64,000 nucleotides of DNA, from positions 1-64,000 of the forward strand of contig CAKUYY010000004.1 in assembly GCA_934717555.1 (NCBI GenBank), given 5' to 3'. How positions within the stretch are numbered: position 1 is the stretch's first letter; every line of letters starts with the position of its first letter. The DNA comes from an uncultured Clostridium sp. (GTDB lineage: Bacteria > Bacillota > Clostridia > Oscillospirales > Acutalibacteraceae). This document shows, in pieces, positions 25,613 through 40,746 of this stretch. The notes under the pieces are model-generated. The model was given only the letters and a program-made list of their open reading frames with translations, was not told the origin of the DNA and did no database searches. The translations under genes were made by a program, and so were the position numbers.

Positions 25613-28000
25613 ATGGATACAGGATATCGGCAAGAGATCATAGCACTGAGAAAAAAAGTATTGGAACAAGAGTTTTCCAAAATGAATGAGATGCAGAAAA
25701 AGGCAGTTTTCCAGGTTAATGGCCCCCTTCTTATCTTAGCGGGGGCAGGGAGTGGAAAAACCACGGTACTGGTCAATCGGATTGCCAATATCATTGAGTA
25801 CGGGGATGCTTACCATTCTGATGAATTATATCAGCCGCTTACACCAGACCAAGAAACAGAGGCTAGAAATTATGCAAAAGGACAAGGCGAGATTTCGCCG
25901 GAAACCAAGCGTGCCCTAGCAGTTTCTCCAGCGCAGCCATGGCAGATATTGGCTATCACTTTTACCAATAAAGCGGCGGGAGAACTGAAAGAACGGCTGA
26001 CCGCTATGCTGGGACAGAGAGGGGAAGAAATATGGGCTTCTACATTCCATTCCACTTGTGCCAGGATGCTGCGCAGGGATGGGGAACGCATCGGATATAC
26101 CAGCCACTTTACCGTTTATGATACGGATGATTCCCGGCGGCTCATGAAGGATTGCCAGAAAGCGCTGGGGATCGACGATAAAATGCTATCTCATAAAGCA
26201 ATTCTCAGTGAGATTTCCCAGGCCAAGGATAGCATGATAGATCCACAGGAATATAAAAGATTAGCGGGCAATGACCATCGCCGGCAAAAGGTGGGCGAGG
26301 CATATGAGCTGTATCAAAAAAGGCTCAAAGAGGCCGACGCTATGGATTTTGACGATTTGCTCAATAAAACAGTGGAGCTTCTGTATACATGCCCCGATGT
26401 TTTGGAATATTATCAAAACAAATTTCATTATATCCTGGTGGACGAATACCAGGATACCAATAAGGTACAGTATCAGTTTATCAAGCTGCTTTCCCAAAAG
26501 CGGAGAAACCTGTGCGTGGTGGGGGACGACGACCAGAGTATCTATAAATTCCGGGGAGCTACGATTGAGAATATCCTAAGCTTTGAAAAGACTTATCCGG
26601 ATGCCACAGTCATCCGTCTGGAGCAGAATTATCGTTCTACCCAGAACATCTTGGATGCCGCCAACGCGGTGATCTCCCATAATGAAGAGCGAAAAGGAAA
26701 GACCCTATGGACCCAGAATCCCCAAGGGGCCAAAATCCAGATGCACACTGCTTTCAGCGAGATGGATGAGGCCAATTATATTGCAAATACGATTCTAGAG
26801 GGAGTAGCCAAGGGGCGTAAGTTTACGGATTACGCTATTTTGTATCGGATGAATTCCCAGTCGAATATTTTAGAAAAAATATTTGTAAAATCCGGGATCC
26901 CTTATAGGATTATTGGCGGGTTCCGTTTTTACGAGCGCAGGGAAATCCGGGATATGATCGCTTATTTAAGCGTCATTAATAATCCAGCGGATGAAATGCG
27001 CCTGCGCAGGATCATCAACCAGCCTAAACGCTCGATTGGAGAAAAAACCATCGCCCAGGCATCGGAACTTTCCTCTGAGCTGGGGGAACCTTTGCTTGAT
27101 GTGATCCGCCGTGCGGATGAGTTCGATACTTTGCGCCGTGCGGCCCCAAAACTGAAACAATTTGCCCGGATGATGGACGAATTGATCGCGGCATCTGAGG
27201 ATGAAAGGATTTCCCTACATGAGCTGTATGATTTGCTGCTGGAAAAAACGCAGTACATAGCTGCGGTGCGTCAGGAAAAAGAAGAAGGGGAAAGCCGGAT
27301 TGAAAATATCAACGAACTGGCTTCTAATATCATCAAGTATGAAGAAGACAACGGAGAAGAAGCCAGCCTTTCCGGTTTTCTGGAAGAAGTATCCTTGATG
27401 ACGGATATTGATAATTACGATGAACACGCGCAATCTGTGGTGATGATGACCATGCACTCTGCAAAAGGGTTGGAGTTTCCCGTGGTATTTCTGCCGGGAT
27501 TTGAAGAAGGGATTTTTCCAGGGATACAGGCTATTTACAACCCGGGAGAAATCGAGGAAGAACGCCGCCTTGCCTATGTGGGAATTACAAGGGCCCGGGA
27601 GGAGCTGTATATTCTCAACGCTGACAGCCGTATGATTTTCGGGACAACCAACCGCAATAAGCAATCCCGCTTTTCTGGGGAAATCCCGGAAGAATTGATA
27701 GAAAAGACCCGGGCCAGGGACTGGAAAAAACCGGAGCCTGGATACAAGGCGCCCCCTTCTAACTATGAAACCCGGATCAAATCCGCCAATGCAGCCAGAC
27801 ATTTTGGCCAGGCGGTTCCTTCTTCTCAAGTGGGGAAACAAACCTTCCAGGTGGGGGACAGCGTTTCCCATAAAACCTTTGGGACAGGAACCATCTTGTC
27901 AGCCACCCCTATGGGAAATGATGTACTTTTGGAAATCGCCTTTGACCAGGCCGGTACCAAAAAGCTGATGTCAAACTTTGCCCGTTTAACCAAAAAATAG
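25613..28000 (+). CDS. pcrA: UvrD/Rep-family 3'-5' DNA helicase PcrA
   Basis: A 795-residue superfamily 1 helicase. Motif I GAGSGKTT, motif II DEYQDTN, motif III GDDDQSIYKFRGA, motif IV with EQNYRSTQNILDAAN and motif VI VGITRARE are all present. The C-terminal segment VGDSVSHKTFGTGTI is the PcrA Tudor-like domain that contacts RNA polymerase. It acts in repair and replication restart. Relative to Bacillus PcrA there is an insert of about 30 residues after motif I (YHSDELYQPLTPDQETEARN). Single gene with its own promoter and terminator. Confidence 0.95.
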   Translation: MDTGYRQEIIALRKKVLEQEFSKMNEMQKKAVFQVNGPLLILAGAGSGKTTVLVNRIANIIEYGDAYHSDELYQPLTPDQETEARNYAKGQGEISPETKRALAVSPAQPWQILAITFTNKAAGELKERLTAMLGQRGEEIWASTFHSTCARMLRRDGERIGYTSHFTVYDTDDSRRLMKDCQKALGIDDKMLSHKAILSEISQAKDSMIDPQEYKRLAGNDHRRQKVGEAYELYQKRLKEADAMDFDDLLNKTVELLYTCPDVLEYYQNKFHYILVDEYQDTNKVQYQFIKLLSQKRRNLCVVGDDDQSIYKFRGATIENILSFEKTYPDATVIRLEQNYRSTQNILDAANAVISHNEERKGKTLWTQNPQGAKIQMHTAFSEMDEANYIANTILEGVAKGRKFTDYAILYRMNSQSNILEKIFVKSGIPYRIIGGFRFYERREIRDMIAYLSVINNPADEMRLRRIINQPKRSIGEKTIAQASELSSELGEPLLDVIRRADEFDTLRRAAPKLKQFARMMDELIAASEDERISLHELYDLLLEKTQYIAAVRQEKEEGESRIENINELASNIIKYEEDNGEEASLSGFLEEVSLMTDIDNYDEHAQSVVMMTMHSAKGLEFPVVFLPGFEEGIFPGIQAIYNPGEIEEERRLAYVGITRAREELYILNADSRMIFGTTNRNKQSRFSGEIPEELIEKTRARDWKKPEPGYKAPPSNYETRIKSANAARHFGQAVPSSQVGKQTFQVGDSVSHKTFGTGTILSATPMGNDVLLEIAFDQAGTKKLMSNFARLTKK

Positions 28001-28101
28001 AGAGAGGCTTATTTTGCCGCAAAATAGAAACAATTGATTTCCATTTCGTGAAGTTCTGCTGTAGAGTGGACAGTTTGGTAGGGGAAAAAGAAAAATGATA
28101 G

Positions 28102-28139
28102 AAAAGGCGTAGATTCAGATCATTGAATCTACGCCTTTT
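28102..28139. terminator. Terminator after pcrA
   Basis: AAAAGGCGTAGATTCA pairs with its complement (28124-28139) around a short loop; A-rich left and T-rich right flanks. Confidence 0.88.
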
Positions 28140-28422
28140 CTTGTTGCTCCTGTTATAAAAAATAGAGGAAATTCATAAAATTGAAAATAAAACAATGCCA
28201 TTGCTCAAGGCAAAAAGCTTTCTCAAAAAATCTAAGAAAGCTCGAAACCATAGGAAGTTACCAGAATAAGCGAGTTTAACGGGTTAGAGAATAATCGATT
28301 ATGATATTTTCAGTATCCTTTTTAGGAATCAGCAAATACTGCCCAATAGAAGGTATGAGAAACCCACGAAAATGTTATTACTCTCAGCTTTTGGAGAATC
28401 CATGAAGAAGGAAACAGATCTC
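28140..28422. other. Intergenic stretch between pcrA and asnA ends
   Basis: Convergent gap. Only a small hairpin without T-run (28210-28237, AGCTTTCT with AGAAAGCT) was seen. No gene. Confidence 0.4.
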
Positions 28423-29436
28423 TTATAATAGTTGGATTCCCGCCGCTTTGCAGACAGACTGTGTATCCGGGTCCCATAAAGATACTTGGACTTCTCCAAT
28501 ATGGGCTTTTCCCAGCAACAGCATACACAAACGGGATTGCCCGATTCCTCCCCCTATCGTTAGGGGAAGAGTACCCTCAGCCAGCATACGATGGAAGGGA
28601 AGCTTACTTCTTTCCGGACACCCGGCTTTTTTCAATTGCCTTTCCAGTGCGCAGGAATCCACACGGATACCCATAGAGGAGATTTCAAAAGCACATCCTA
28701 GAATATCATTCCAAAAAAGAATATCGCCGTTTAAGCTCCAATCATCATAATCCGGCGCCCGGCCGTCGTGTTTCTTGCCAGACCGTAGCTGATCCCCGAT
28801 CTGCATCAGAAAAACAGTTTTATGTTCTTTTACATATTGTTTTTCACGTTCTTTTGGAGAGAGGGAGGGGTATAAATCTTCCAGTTCCTGGGTGGTGATA
28901 AAACTTACTTCGGGAGAAAATGATACAGAAATACTAGGATATTGGGCTTTGATTTCCTCTGAAGTATTACAAATAGCGGCAACAATTTTTTTAACAGTTT
29001 CTTTTAAAAAGTCTAAGTTCCTGTCCTCTGGGAGGATCACCATTTCCCAATCCCATTGATCCACATAAATGGAATGGAGGTTATCCATCTCCTCGTCCCG
29101 GCGTATGGCATTCATATCAGTATATAGTCCTGTGTGGGGCGGAAACCCATATCGGTATAGGGCCATACGTTTCCATTTGGCGAGGGAATGTACCACCTGA
29201 GCGATAGAACCGGTTTCTTTGATGGTAAAGCTGACAGGCCTCTCAACGCCATTTAAATCGTCATTTAAACCGGTAGAGGGATCTACAAACAAAGGGGCGG
29301 AAACGCGGGTGAGGTGCAGCTCCTTACTAATTTGCTGTTCAAAAGATTCCCGGATCTTGCTGATGGCTGTCTGTGTCTCTCCCAGGCTCAATTTGGGGGA
29401 GGATTGATAGGTTTTTGGGATAATTGTTTTACTCAT
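28423..29436 (-). CDS. asnA: Aspartate-ammonia ligase (asparagine synthetase A)
   Basis: A 337-residue ATP-dependent enzyme that makes asparagine from aspartate and free ammonia. Class II synthetase-like fold: [22 protein letters not shown] near the N-terminus, YVDQWDWE in the middle and [16 protein letters not shown] at the C-terminus. The start is ATG 29436 with AAAGGA nine bases upstream. It is divergent from glnA. Its leader has a consensus promoter and an immediate terminator hairpin, so expression must depend on readthrough. Confidence 0.95.
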   Translation of the reverse strand: MSKTIIPKTYQSSPKLSLGETQTAISKIRESFEQQISKELHLTRVSAPLFVDPSTGLNDDLNGVERPVSFTIKETGSIAQVVHSLAKWKRMALYRYGFPPHTGLYTDMNAIRRDEEMDNLHSIYVDQWDWEMVILPEDRNLDFLKETVKKIVAAICNTSEEIKAQYPSISVSFSPEVSFITTQELEDLYPSLSPKEREKQYVKEHKTVFLMQIGDQLRSGKKHDGRAPDYDDWSLNGDILFWNDILGCAFEISSMGIRVDSCALERQLKKAGCPERSKLPFHRMLAEGTLPLTIGGGIGQSRLCMLLLGKAHIGEVQVSLWDPDTQSVCKAAGIQLL

Positions 29437-29480
29437 AATCCATTGTCCTTTCACAAAAGCCCGCTGTAGCCTAAGCGTGC

Positions 29481-29534
29481 AAAAAATAAAAAGCGCTGCA
29501 GGGTTACTGTCCCTGCAGCGCCTTTGCTTGCTTA
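29481..29534 (-). promoter_or_regulatory. asnA leader: terminator hairpin with overlapping AAAGGC hexaloop hairpin
   Basis: On the minus strand, GCGCTGCAGGG (29521-29511) pairs with CCCTGCAGCGC (29503-29493) around ACAGTAA, followed by TTTTTATTTTTT (29492-29481): a textbook terminator that starts about 13 bases after the predicted transcript start. The alternative fold AGC-AAAGGC-GCT (29528-29517, lengthened by GC/GC across one bulged A) uses bases of the terminator's 5' arm. Its loop has A at position 1 and G at position 4, the reported rule for ANTAR targets. No T-box sequence is present. Confidence 0.6.
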
Positions 29535-29540
29535 TTTTGC

Positions 29541-29569
29541 ATTATAAACTTGGAAAGAAATCTTGTCAA
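29541..29569 (-). promoter_or_regulatory. Consensus sigma-A promoter of asnA
   Basis: On the minus strand TTGACA (29569-29564), 17 bases, TATAAT (29546-29541). A perfect match to both hexamers. Confidence 0.85.
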
Positions 29570-29686
29570 TTCCTTTTACGGAAATGCAGAAAATAAATTT
29601 AGTTCATACAAAATAGCGTTTTTTTTCTTTCACTTTTGATAAAAATAATTTTTTATGCAGGCTTAGAATTTTTATCATACGATCTG

Positions 29687-29716
29687 TTGACAAAATCAGA
29701 CGTTCTATCTTATAAT
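29687..29716 (+). promoter_or_regulatory. Consensus sigma-A promoter of glnA
   Basis: TTGACA (29687-29692), 18 bases, TATAAT (29711-29716). Both hexamers perfect. It lies 220 bases before the glnA start, leaving a long leader. Confidence 0.85.
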
Positions 29717-29723
29717 AAAATCC

Positions 29724-29790
29724 GAACAAAGGCGTTCATAAAAGGAAAGGATTCCACGACTAAAATCCTTCTTTTTGTGAACGCCTTTTC
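29724..29790 (+). promoter_or_regulatory. glnA leader: long terminator hairpin with competing two-hexaloop ANTAR-like fold
   Basis: Bases 29728-29753 pair almost continuously with 29764-29788 and are followed by a T-rich stretch, giving a terminator right after the transcript start. The same 5' arm can instead fold as GAAC-AAAGGC-GTTC (29724-29737) and GGA-AAGGAT-TCC (29744-29755), two small hairpins whose six-base loops both have A at position 1 and G at position 4. That is the arrangement described for ANTAR antiterminator proteins, one of which is encoded after glnA. Downstream, ATCC can also pair with the glnA ribosome site GGGGAT. Confidence 0.6.
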
Positions 29791-29937
29791 TGTTTTGGAT
29801 ATGCACTCCAGTTCATTTTCTGATAGGGATTTCCTGATTCTATAGAGGGAAAATATCCTTATACACAAGAATGATAGGAGTATAATAACAACAGGAATTT
29901 TGGATCCGAAACCTGAGACAGGGGGATAGCAAGAATT

Positions 29938-31257
29938 ATGAAAGAGACAATCCATGAAGTACTGCGGTTTGTGGAAGAAAACGACGTCAAATTTATTCGC
30001 CTGGTATTTTGCGATATTTTTGGAATGCAGAAAAATATTTCCATTATGCCTTGGGAATTGCCAAGGGCTTTTGAACAGGGGATTTCTTTTGATGGCTCTG
30101 CGGTGCGAGGTTTTATGAATGTCAATGAATCAGATCTTTTTATTGTTCCTGACGCCACCACCCTTTCCATACTCCCTTGGCGGCCGTCTCAAGGCAGGGT
30201 AATCCGCTTTTTCTGTGATATCAACTATCCAGACGGTACTCCTTTTGAGGGGAACTCCCGCAACCTGTTGCAAAGAGCAACTCGTGAGGCGGAAAGAATG
30301 GGATATGTCTGTAAAATTGGTTCGGAATGTGAATTCTACTTATTTGAGACAGATGAAAAAGGCTATCCTACCCATATTCCCCATGATTACGCTGGTTACT
30401 GTGATATCGCGCCTAAGGACAGGGGAGAAAATGTAAGACGGGAGATCTGTTTGTCTTTGGAACAGATGGGGATTCAGCCCGAGAGTTCCCATCATGAGCA
30501 GGGGCCAGGACAAAACGAAATCGATTTTCGATACAGCGACGCGTTGACCGCAGCGGATAATTTGGTGAACTTCCGGGCGGCGGTGCGCAATATCGCAGCC
30601 CGAAACGGGCTGTATGCCACCTTTTTGCCCAAACCTCTCCCGAACCAGAGCGGCAGCGGCCTGCACATCAATCTCTCCCTTTATAAGGATGGGGTCAACT
30701 TGTTTAAAACATCCCGGGGGGAACATTCCCAGGAGGCGGAAAGCTTTATGGCGGGGATTTTACACTATATTTCTGATATTACGGTTTTTCTGAATCCCTT
30801 GCCGAACTCTTACCGCCGGTTTGGCGCCTTTGAAGCACCAAAGTATGTTACTTGGTCTCACCGGAACCGTTCTCAGTTGATCCGAATCCCGGCCTCGGCG
30901 GGGGAATTTTGCAGGATGGAGCTGCGTTCTCCTGATCCCTCTTGCAATGCGCATCTGGCTTTTGCGTTGTTGCTATTCGCTGGATTGGAGGGAATCCAGC
31001 GACAAATGACACTGCCAGAGCCACAAGATTTTGATCTTTATAACGCGGATCCAGAGAAACTTCAAAAAATAGAGCAACTTCCTAAAGACTTAGGAGAAGC
31101 GATTCGAAAGGCGGAACAGAGCGAGTTCGTCCGTCGAACTGTTCCGGAACGGTTACTGAAAAATTACTGTAAAGAAAAGAAAATGCAGTGGGAACGATAT
31201 TCCCAGGTGGAAGATCCGGACCAATTAGATCAGGACTTTTATTTTTTAGATGTGTAA
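29938..31257 (+). CDS. glnA: Glutamine synthetase type I
   Basis: A 439-residue enzyme that makes glutamine from glutamate, ammonia and ATP as a dodecamer. The N-terminal beta-grasp domain opens with VKFIRLVFCDIFG. Metal and ammonia residues are in SECEFYLF and HHEQGPGQNEIDFRYSDAL, ATP-site residues in GSGLHINLSL and NRSQLIRIPA. The adenylylation loop of enteric enzymes is absent, as expected for a Firmicute. AGGGGGAT precedes the ATG by nine bases. It heads the nitrogen locus and is controlled by the leader described upstream. Confidence 0.96.
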   Translation: MKETIHEVLRFVEENDVKFIRLVFCDIFGMQKNISIMPWELPRAFEQGISFDGSAVRGFMNVNESDLFIVPDATTLSILPWRPSQGRVIRFFCDINYPDGTPFEGNSRNLLQRATREAERMGYVCKIGSECEFYLFETDEKGYPTHIPHDYAGYCDIAPKDRGENVRREICLSLEQMGIQPESSHHEQGPGQNEIDFRYSDALTAADNLVNFRAAVRNIAARNGLYATFLPKPLPNQSGSGLHINLSLYKDGVNLFKTSRGEHSQEAESFMAGILHYISDITVFLNPLPNSYRRFGAFEAPKYVTWSHRNRSQLIRIPASAGEFCRMELRSPDPSCNAHLAFALLLFAGLEGIQRQMTLPEPQDFDLYNADPEKLQKIEQLPKDLGEAIRKAEQSEFVRRTVPERLLKNYCKEKKMQWERYSQVEDPDQLDQDFYFLDV

Positions 31258-31299
31258 AAAGATCCGACAAGGAACACAAAAGGAAAGTCTGGTGAAAAA

Positions 31300-31869
31300 A
31301 TGGAGTGCGTATTGGTAGTGGCGGGAACCGATCAAGGAAAAGCTTTTCTGTCCGATTTATTAAAAGCGCGCGCTTTTGACCGGGTAGTGGCGGTAAGCAA
31401 TGGAGGGGAAGCGCGCCGGGCAATGATTGAGGATTGCTATGATTTGGTTTTGATCAACGCTCCTTTGCGGGATGAATCAGGGTTGGAACTGGCCATATCG
31501 GTGACGCAAAGCACAGATTCCAGCGTAATCGTACTGGTGAAATCGGAACGGGCGGACGAAGCGGCAGAAAAGGTGGAAGATTTTGGCGTTCTTGTGGTTC
31601 CCAAACCGGTCAGCCGCCAGATATTCTACCAGACGTTAAAAATCGCCACGGCCTCCCGAAGGAGGATGCTGAATCTAAAAAATGAAAATGCCAGGTTGCA
31701 AAATCAGATAGAAGAGATCAAGCTGGTGGACCGGGCCAAGTGCGCTTTGATCCAATACCGCCATTTGACAGAACAGGAAGCCCATTATTTTCTGGAAAAA
31801 CAGGCGATGGATCAGCGCTCTACCCGCCGCCAGGTAGCACAAGAAATTATCAGGACCTATGAAGGTTGA
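31300..31869 (+). CDS. ANTAR-domain RNA-binding antiterminator with pseudo-receiver
   Basis: A 189-residue protein. Residues 1-115 have a response-regulator receiver fold, but the phosphoacceptor Asp at the end of strand 3 is Asn53 (YDLVLINAPLRDESG) and the acidic pair after strand 1 is missing, so phosphorylation is unlikely; the conserved Lys of strand 5 (VVPKP) is kept. A coiled coil (about 118-140) leads to the ANTAR three-helix domain (about 142-187), which binds paired hexaloop hairpins in leader RNAs and prevents termination. It lies between glnA and carA, 13 bases before the latter. NasT- and AmiR-type proteins are the nearest models. Its probable targets are the glnA and asnA leaders. 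Confidence 0.85.
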   Translation: MECVLVVAGTDQGKAFLSDLLKARAFDRVVAVSNGGEARRAMIEDCYDLVLINAPLRDESGLELAISVTQSTDSSVIVLVKSERADEAAEKVEDFGVLVVPKPVSRQIFYQTLKIATASRRRMLNLKNENARLQNQIEEIKLVDRAKCALIQYRHLTEQEAHYFLEKQAMDQRSTRRQVAQEIIRTYEG

Positions 31870-31882
31870 CGGAGGAAATCAT

Positions 31883-32974
31883 ATGGAACAGAGTATTTAT
31901 CTCACATTGGAAAACGGAACAGTATTCCAAGGAAAAAGCTTTGGTGCCTGTAAGCCGGTGACGGGAGAAGTGGTATTTACCACAGCGATGACCGGTTATC
32001 TGGAGACATTGACGGACCCCAGCTATTATGGGCAGATGGTGGTGCATACGTTTCCCTTAATAGGAAATTATGGGGTGATCCCCGCTGATTTTGAAAGCTC
32101 AGCCCCTCGTCTTTCCGCTTATATTGTAAGAGAATGGTGTCAATCCCCATCCAACTTTCGTTGTGAAGGAGATCTTGACACCTTTTTAAAAGAAAAGGGT
32201 ATTGTTGGAATGTATGGGATCGACACCCGAGCGCTCACCAGAATGATCCGGGAACACGGCGTCATGAATGCTAAATTGACTTTGGAGAAACCAAACGTGA
32301 CGGAGATTCAGAAAGAACTGGCGGATTTCTCTATACGCCATGCGGTCGCTTCCGTGAGTATTGCGAAAACCGAAGTCTTGCAACCGGAGGAAAAGAAACG
32401 AAAGGTTGTATTGTGGGACTTTGGCGCGAAAAAGAATATCGGGCAGGAGCTGGTGAGACGGGGATGCGAGGTAGTTTGTATGCCGCAGGATTCTACCGCC
32501 GACGAGATCTTGGCACAAAAACCCGATGGGATTATGTTGAGCAACGGTCCAGGGGATCCCCAGGAAAATACACAGGTCGTCGAACAGCTGCGCAAGCTTT
32601 GTCAGGCGGGTATCCCGATGTTTGGTATTTGCCTGGGACACCAGCTGTTAGCGCTCTCTCAGGGGGCGGCCACGGAAAAGCTCAAATATGGGCATCGGGG
32701 AGGAAACCAGCCGGTGAAAAATCTCAGGACGGGGCGTGTATACATCACCAGCCAGAACCATGGTTATGCGGTGGTGGCCGACAGCCTGCCGGATGGTGCG
32801 GAGCTTTTCTATGTCAATGCAAACGACGGGACCTGCGAAGGCGTATGTTATCACAATATGCCGGCGTTTTCTGTTCAGTTTCACCCAGAGGCTTCCTGCG
32901 GGCCGCATGATACCATGTTCCTATTCGATGAGTTTATCCAGAGAATTGACCAGAGGATGGAAAAAGCCCAGTGA
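31883..32974 (+). CDS. carA: Carbamoyl phosphate synthase small subunit
   Basis: A 363-residue glutaminase subunit that passes ammonia to CarB. The N-terminal CPSase_sm_chain domain (GEVVFTTAMTGYLETLTDPSY) is followed by a class I amidotransferase domain with the nucleophile Cys in MFGICLGHQ and the His/Glu pair in FHPEA. GGAGG lies seven bases before ATG 31883. It starts 13 bases after the ANTAR gene and is followed by carB after 95 bases. Product feeds pyrimidine and arginine synthesis. Confidence 0.96.
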   Translation: MEQSIYLTLENGTVFQGKSFGACKPVTGEVVFTTAMTGYLETLTDPSYYGQMVVHTFPLIGNYGVIPADFESSAPRLSAYIVREWCQSPSNFRCEGDLDTFLKEKGIVGMYGIDTRALTRMIREHGVMNAKLTLEKPNVTEIQKELADFSIRHAVASVSIAKTEVLQPEEKKRKVVLWDFGAKKNIGQELVRRGCEVVCMPQDSTADEILAQKPDGIMLSNGPGDPQENTQVVEQLRKLCQAGIPMFGICLGHQLLALSQGAATEKLKYGHRGGNQPVKNLRTGRVYITSQNHGYAVVADSLPDGAELFYVNANDGTCEGVCYHNMPAFSVQFHPEASCGPHDTMFLFDEFIQRIDQRMEKAQ

Positions 32975-33069
32975 TAGGAAGCTGAAAAAGTTGGAACCGA
33001 AACGCTTGATGATAAGCGCTTTACAGAAAAAGATAGAAATGGAATTGTGAGAGTAAGGATGTGAAGGAT

Positions 33070-39436
<6,367 letters not shown>

Positions 39437-39486
39437 CAGGATCTATCTGGTATTCTAAGAGACAGATAAAAGAAAGGATGGTATGG

Positions 39487-40665
39487 ATGAAGGTCAACCG
39501 GAATTATTCCCATCTGGAAGAGAGTTATTTGTTTTCCACCATTGCGAAAAAAGTGGCGGCATTTCAGGCGGAAAATCCCAAAACCGAGATCATTCGCTTA
39601 GGGATAGGAGATGTCACACTGCCGCTGTGCAACGCCGTGGTAGAGGCACTTCATCAGGCGGTGGAAGAAATGGGCCGGAAGGATACCTTTCATGGATATG
39701 GCCCGGAACAGGGATATCCTTTTTTAAAGTCTTCTATTCGCGGCCATTACGCCGTCCGTGGCGTACAATTAGAGCCGGATGAAATTTTTGTCAGCGACGG
39801 GGCCAAAAGTGATTTGGGAAATATTTTAGACCTGTTTGACATAGATAATACAGTCCTGATCCCAGATCCGGTGTATCCTGTATATGTGGATACCAACCTG
39901 ATGACGGGCAGAAAGATTGTATATCTGGACGCCAACCAGGAAAATGGATTTTTACCTATGCCGGATGAAGGGGTAAAGGCGGATTTGATTTATTTGTGTT
40001 CCCCCAACAACCCGACCGGGGCCGTTTATACCAAGGAACAGCTGAAACAATGGGTGGATTACGCGACGCAATGCGGCGCGGTGATCCTGTTTGACGCCGC
40101 TTATGAGGCTTTTGTCCAGGAAGAGGAATTGCCCCGGTCTATCTATGAAATCGAAGGGGCCAAGGAGTGCGCCATTGAATTTTGTTCCTTTTCCAAAACC
40201 GCGGGATTTACCGGGACCCGCTGCGGATATACAGTGGTTCCCATGGCGTTGAAGCGGGAAGGAATGTCGCTTAACCATATGTGGCTGCGCAGGCAGACAA
40301 CCAAATTTAACGGTGTACCTTATATTGTGCAAAAAGGCGCGGCGGCGGTATTCCAGGAAGAAGGGATGCGGCAGATACAAGAAAATATTGCTTATTATCA
40401 GCAAAACGCCAAAACGATTGGGGATACCCTGAATGACTTGGAAATCTGGTACACGGGGGGAAAGAATTCCCCTTATATCTGGCTGAAATGTCCCCACCAG
40501 ATGAAATCCTGGGAATTTTTTGATTGGTTGCTGCAAAAAGCCCATGTGGTAGGAACGCCGGGAGCGGGGTTTGGCAAAAATGGGGAAGGCTTTTTCCGTC
40601 TGACTTCCTTTGGAGATCAGGAGAAAACAAGGGAAGCCATGCAGAATATCCGGAAACTTTTTTAA
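39487..40665 (+). CDS. dapL: LL-diaminopimelate aminotransferase
   Basis: A 392-residue fold-type I PLP enzyme that makes LL-diaminopimelate directly from tetrahydrodipicolinate. RLGIGDVTLPL, DTFHGYGPEQGYPFLK and the PLP-Lys segment CSFSKTAGFTGTRCG match the family. ATG 39487 has AAAGG nine bases upstream; ATG 39478 touches the ribosome site. It supplies the substrate of the DapF half of the fusion protein encoded upstream, so lysine/wall precursor synthesis is completed within this operon. A terminator follows. Confidence 0.95.
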   Translation: MKVNRNYSHLEESYLFSTIAKKVAAFQAENPKTEIIRLGIGDVTLPLCNAVVEALHQAVEEMGRKDTFHGYGPEQGYPFLKSSIRGHYAVRGVQLEPDEIFVSDGAKSDLGNILDLFDIDNTVLIPDPVYPVYVDTNLMTGRKIVYLDANQENGFLPMPDEGVKADLIYLCSPNNPTGAVYTKEQLKQWVDYATQCGAVILFDAAYEAFVQEEELPRSIYEIEGAKECAIEFCSFSKTAGFTGTRCGYTVVPMALKREGMSLNHMWLRRQTTKFNGVPYIVQKGAAAVFQEEGMRQIQENIAYYQQNAKTIGDTLNDLEIWYTGGKNSPYIWLKCPHQMKSWEFFDWLLQKAHVVGTPGAGFGKNGEGFFRLTSFGDQEKTREAMQNIRKLF

Positions 40666-40680
40666 TCAGGATAGCGTAAC

Positions 40681-40718
40681 AAAAGAACCATGCGGAATAC
40701 AGTCCGCATGGTTCTTTT
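40681..40718. terminator. Terminator after dapL
   Basis: A perfect 16-base stem (40681-40696 with 40703-40718) with A-rich and T-rich flanks; works for both convergent genes. Confidence 0.9.
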
Positions 40719-40746
40719 GTTATTTATTTTGATGATAATATGGCCG

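Noticed and set aside
29636..29845. A 69-codon frame in the asnA-glnA gap
   Set aside because: It crosses the glnA promoter and terminator hairpin and has no ribosome site.
29437..29860. A T-box riboswitch controlling asnA
   Set aside because: The leader from the consensus promoter is too short and no T-box sequence or specifier stem is present.
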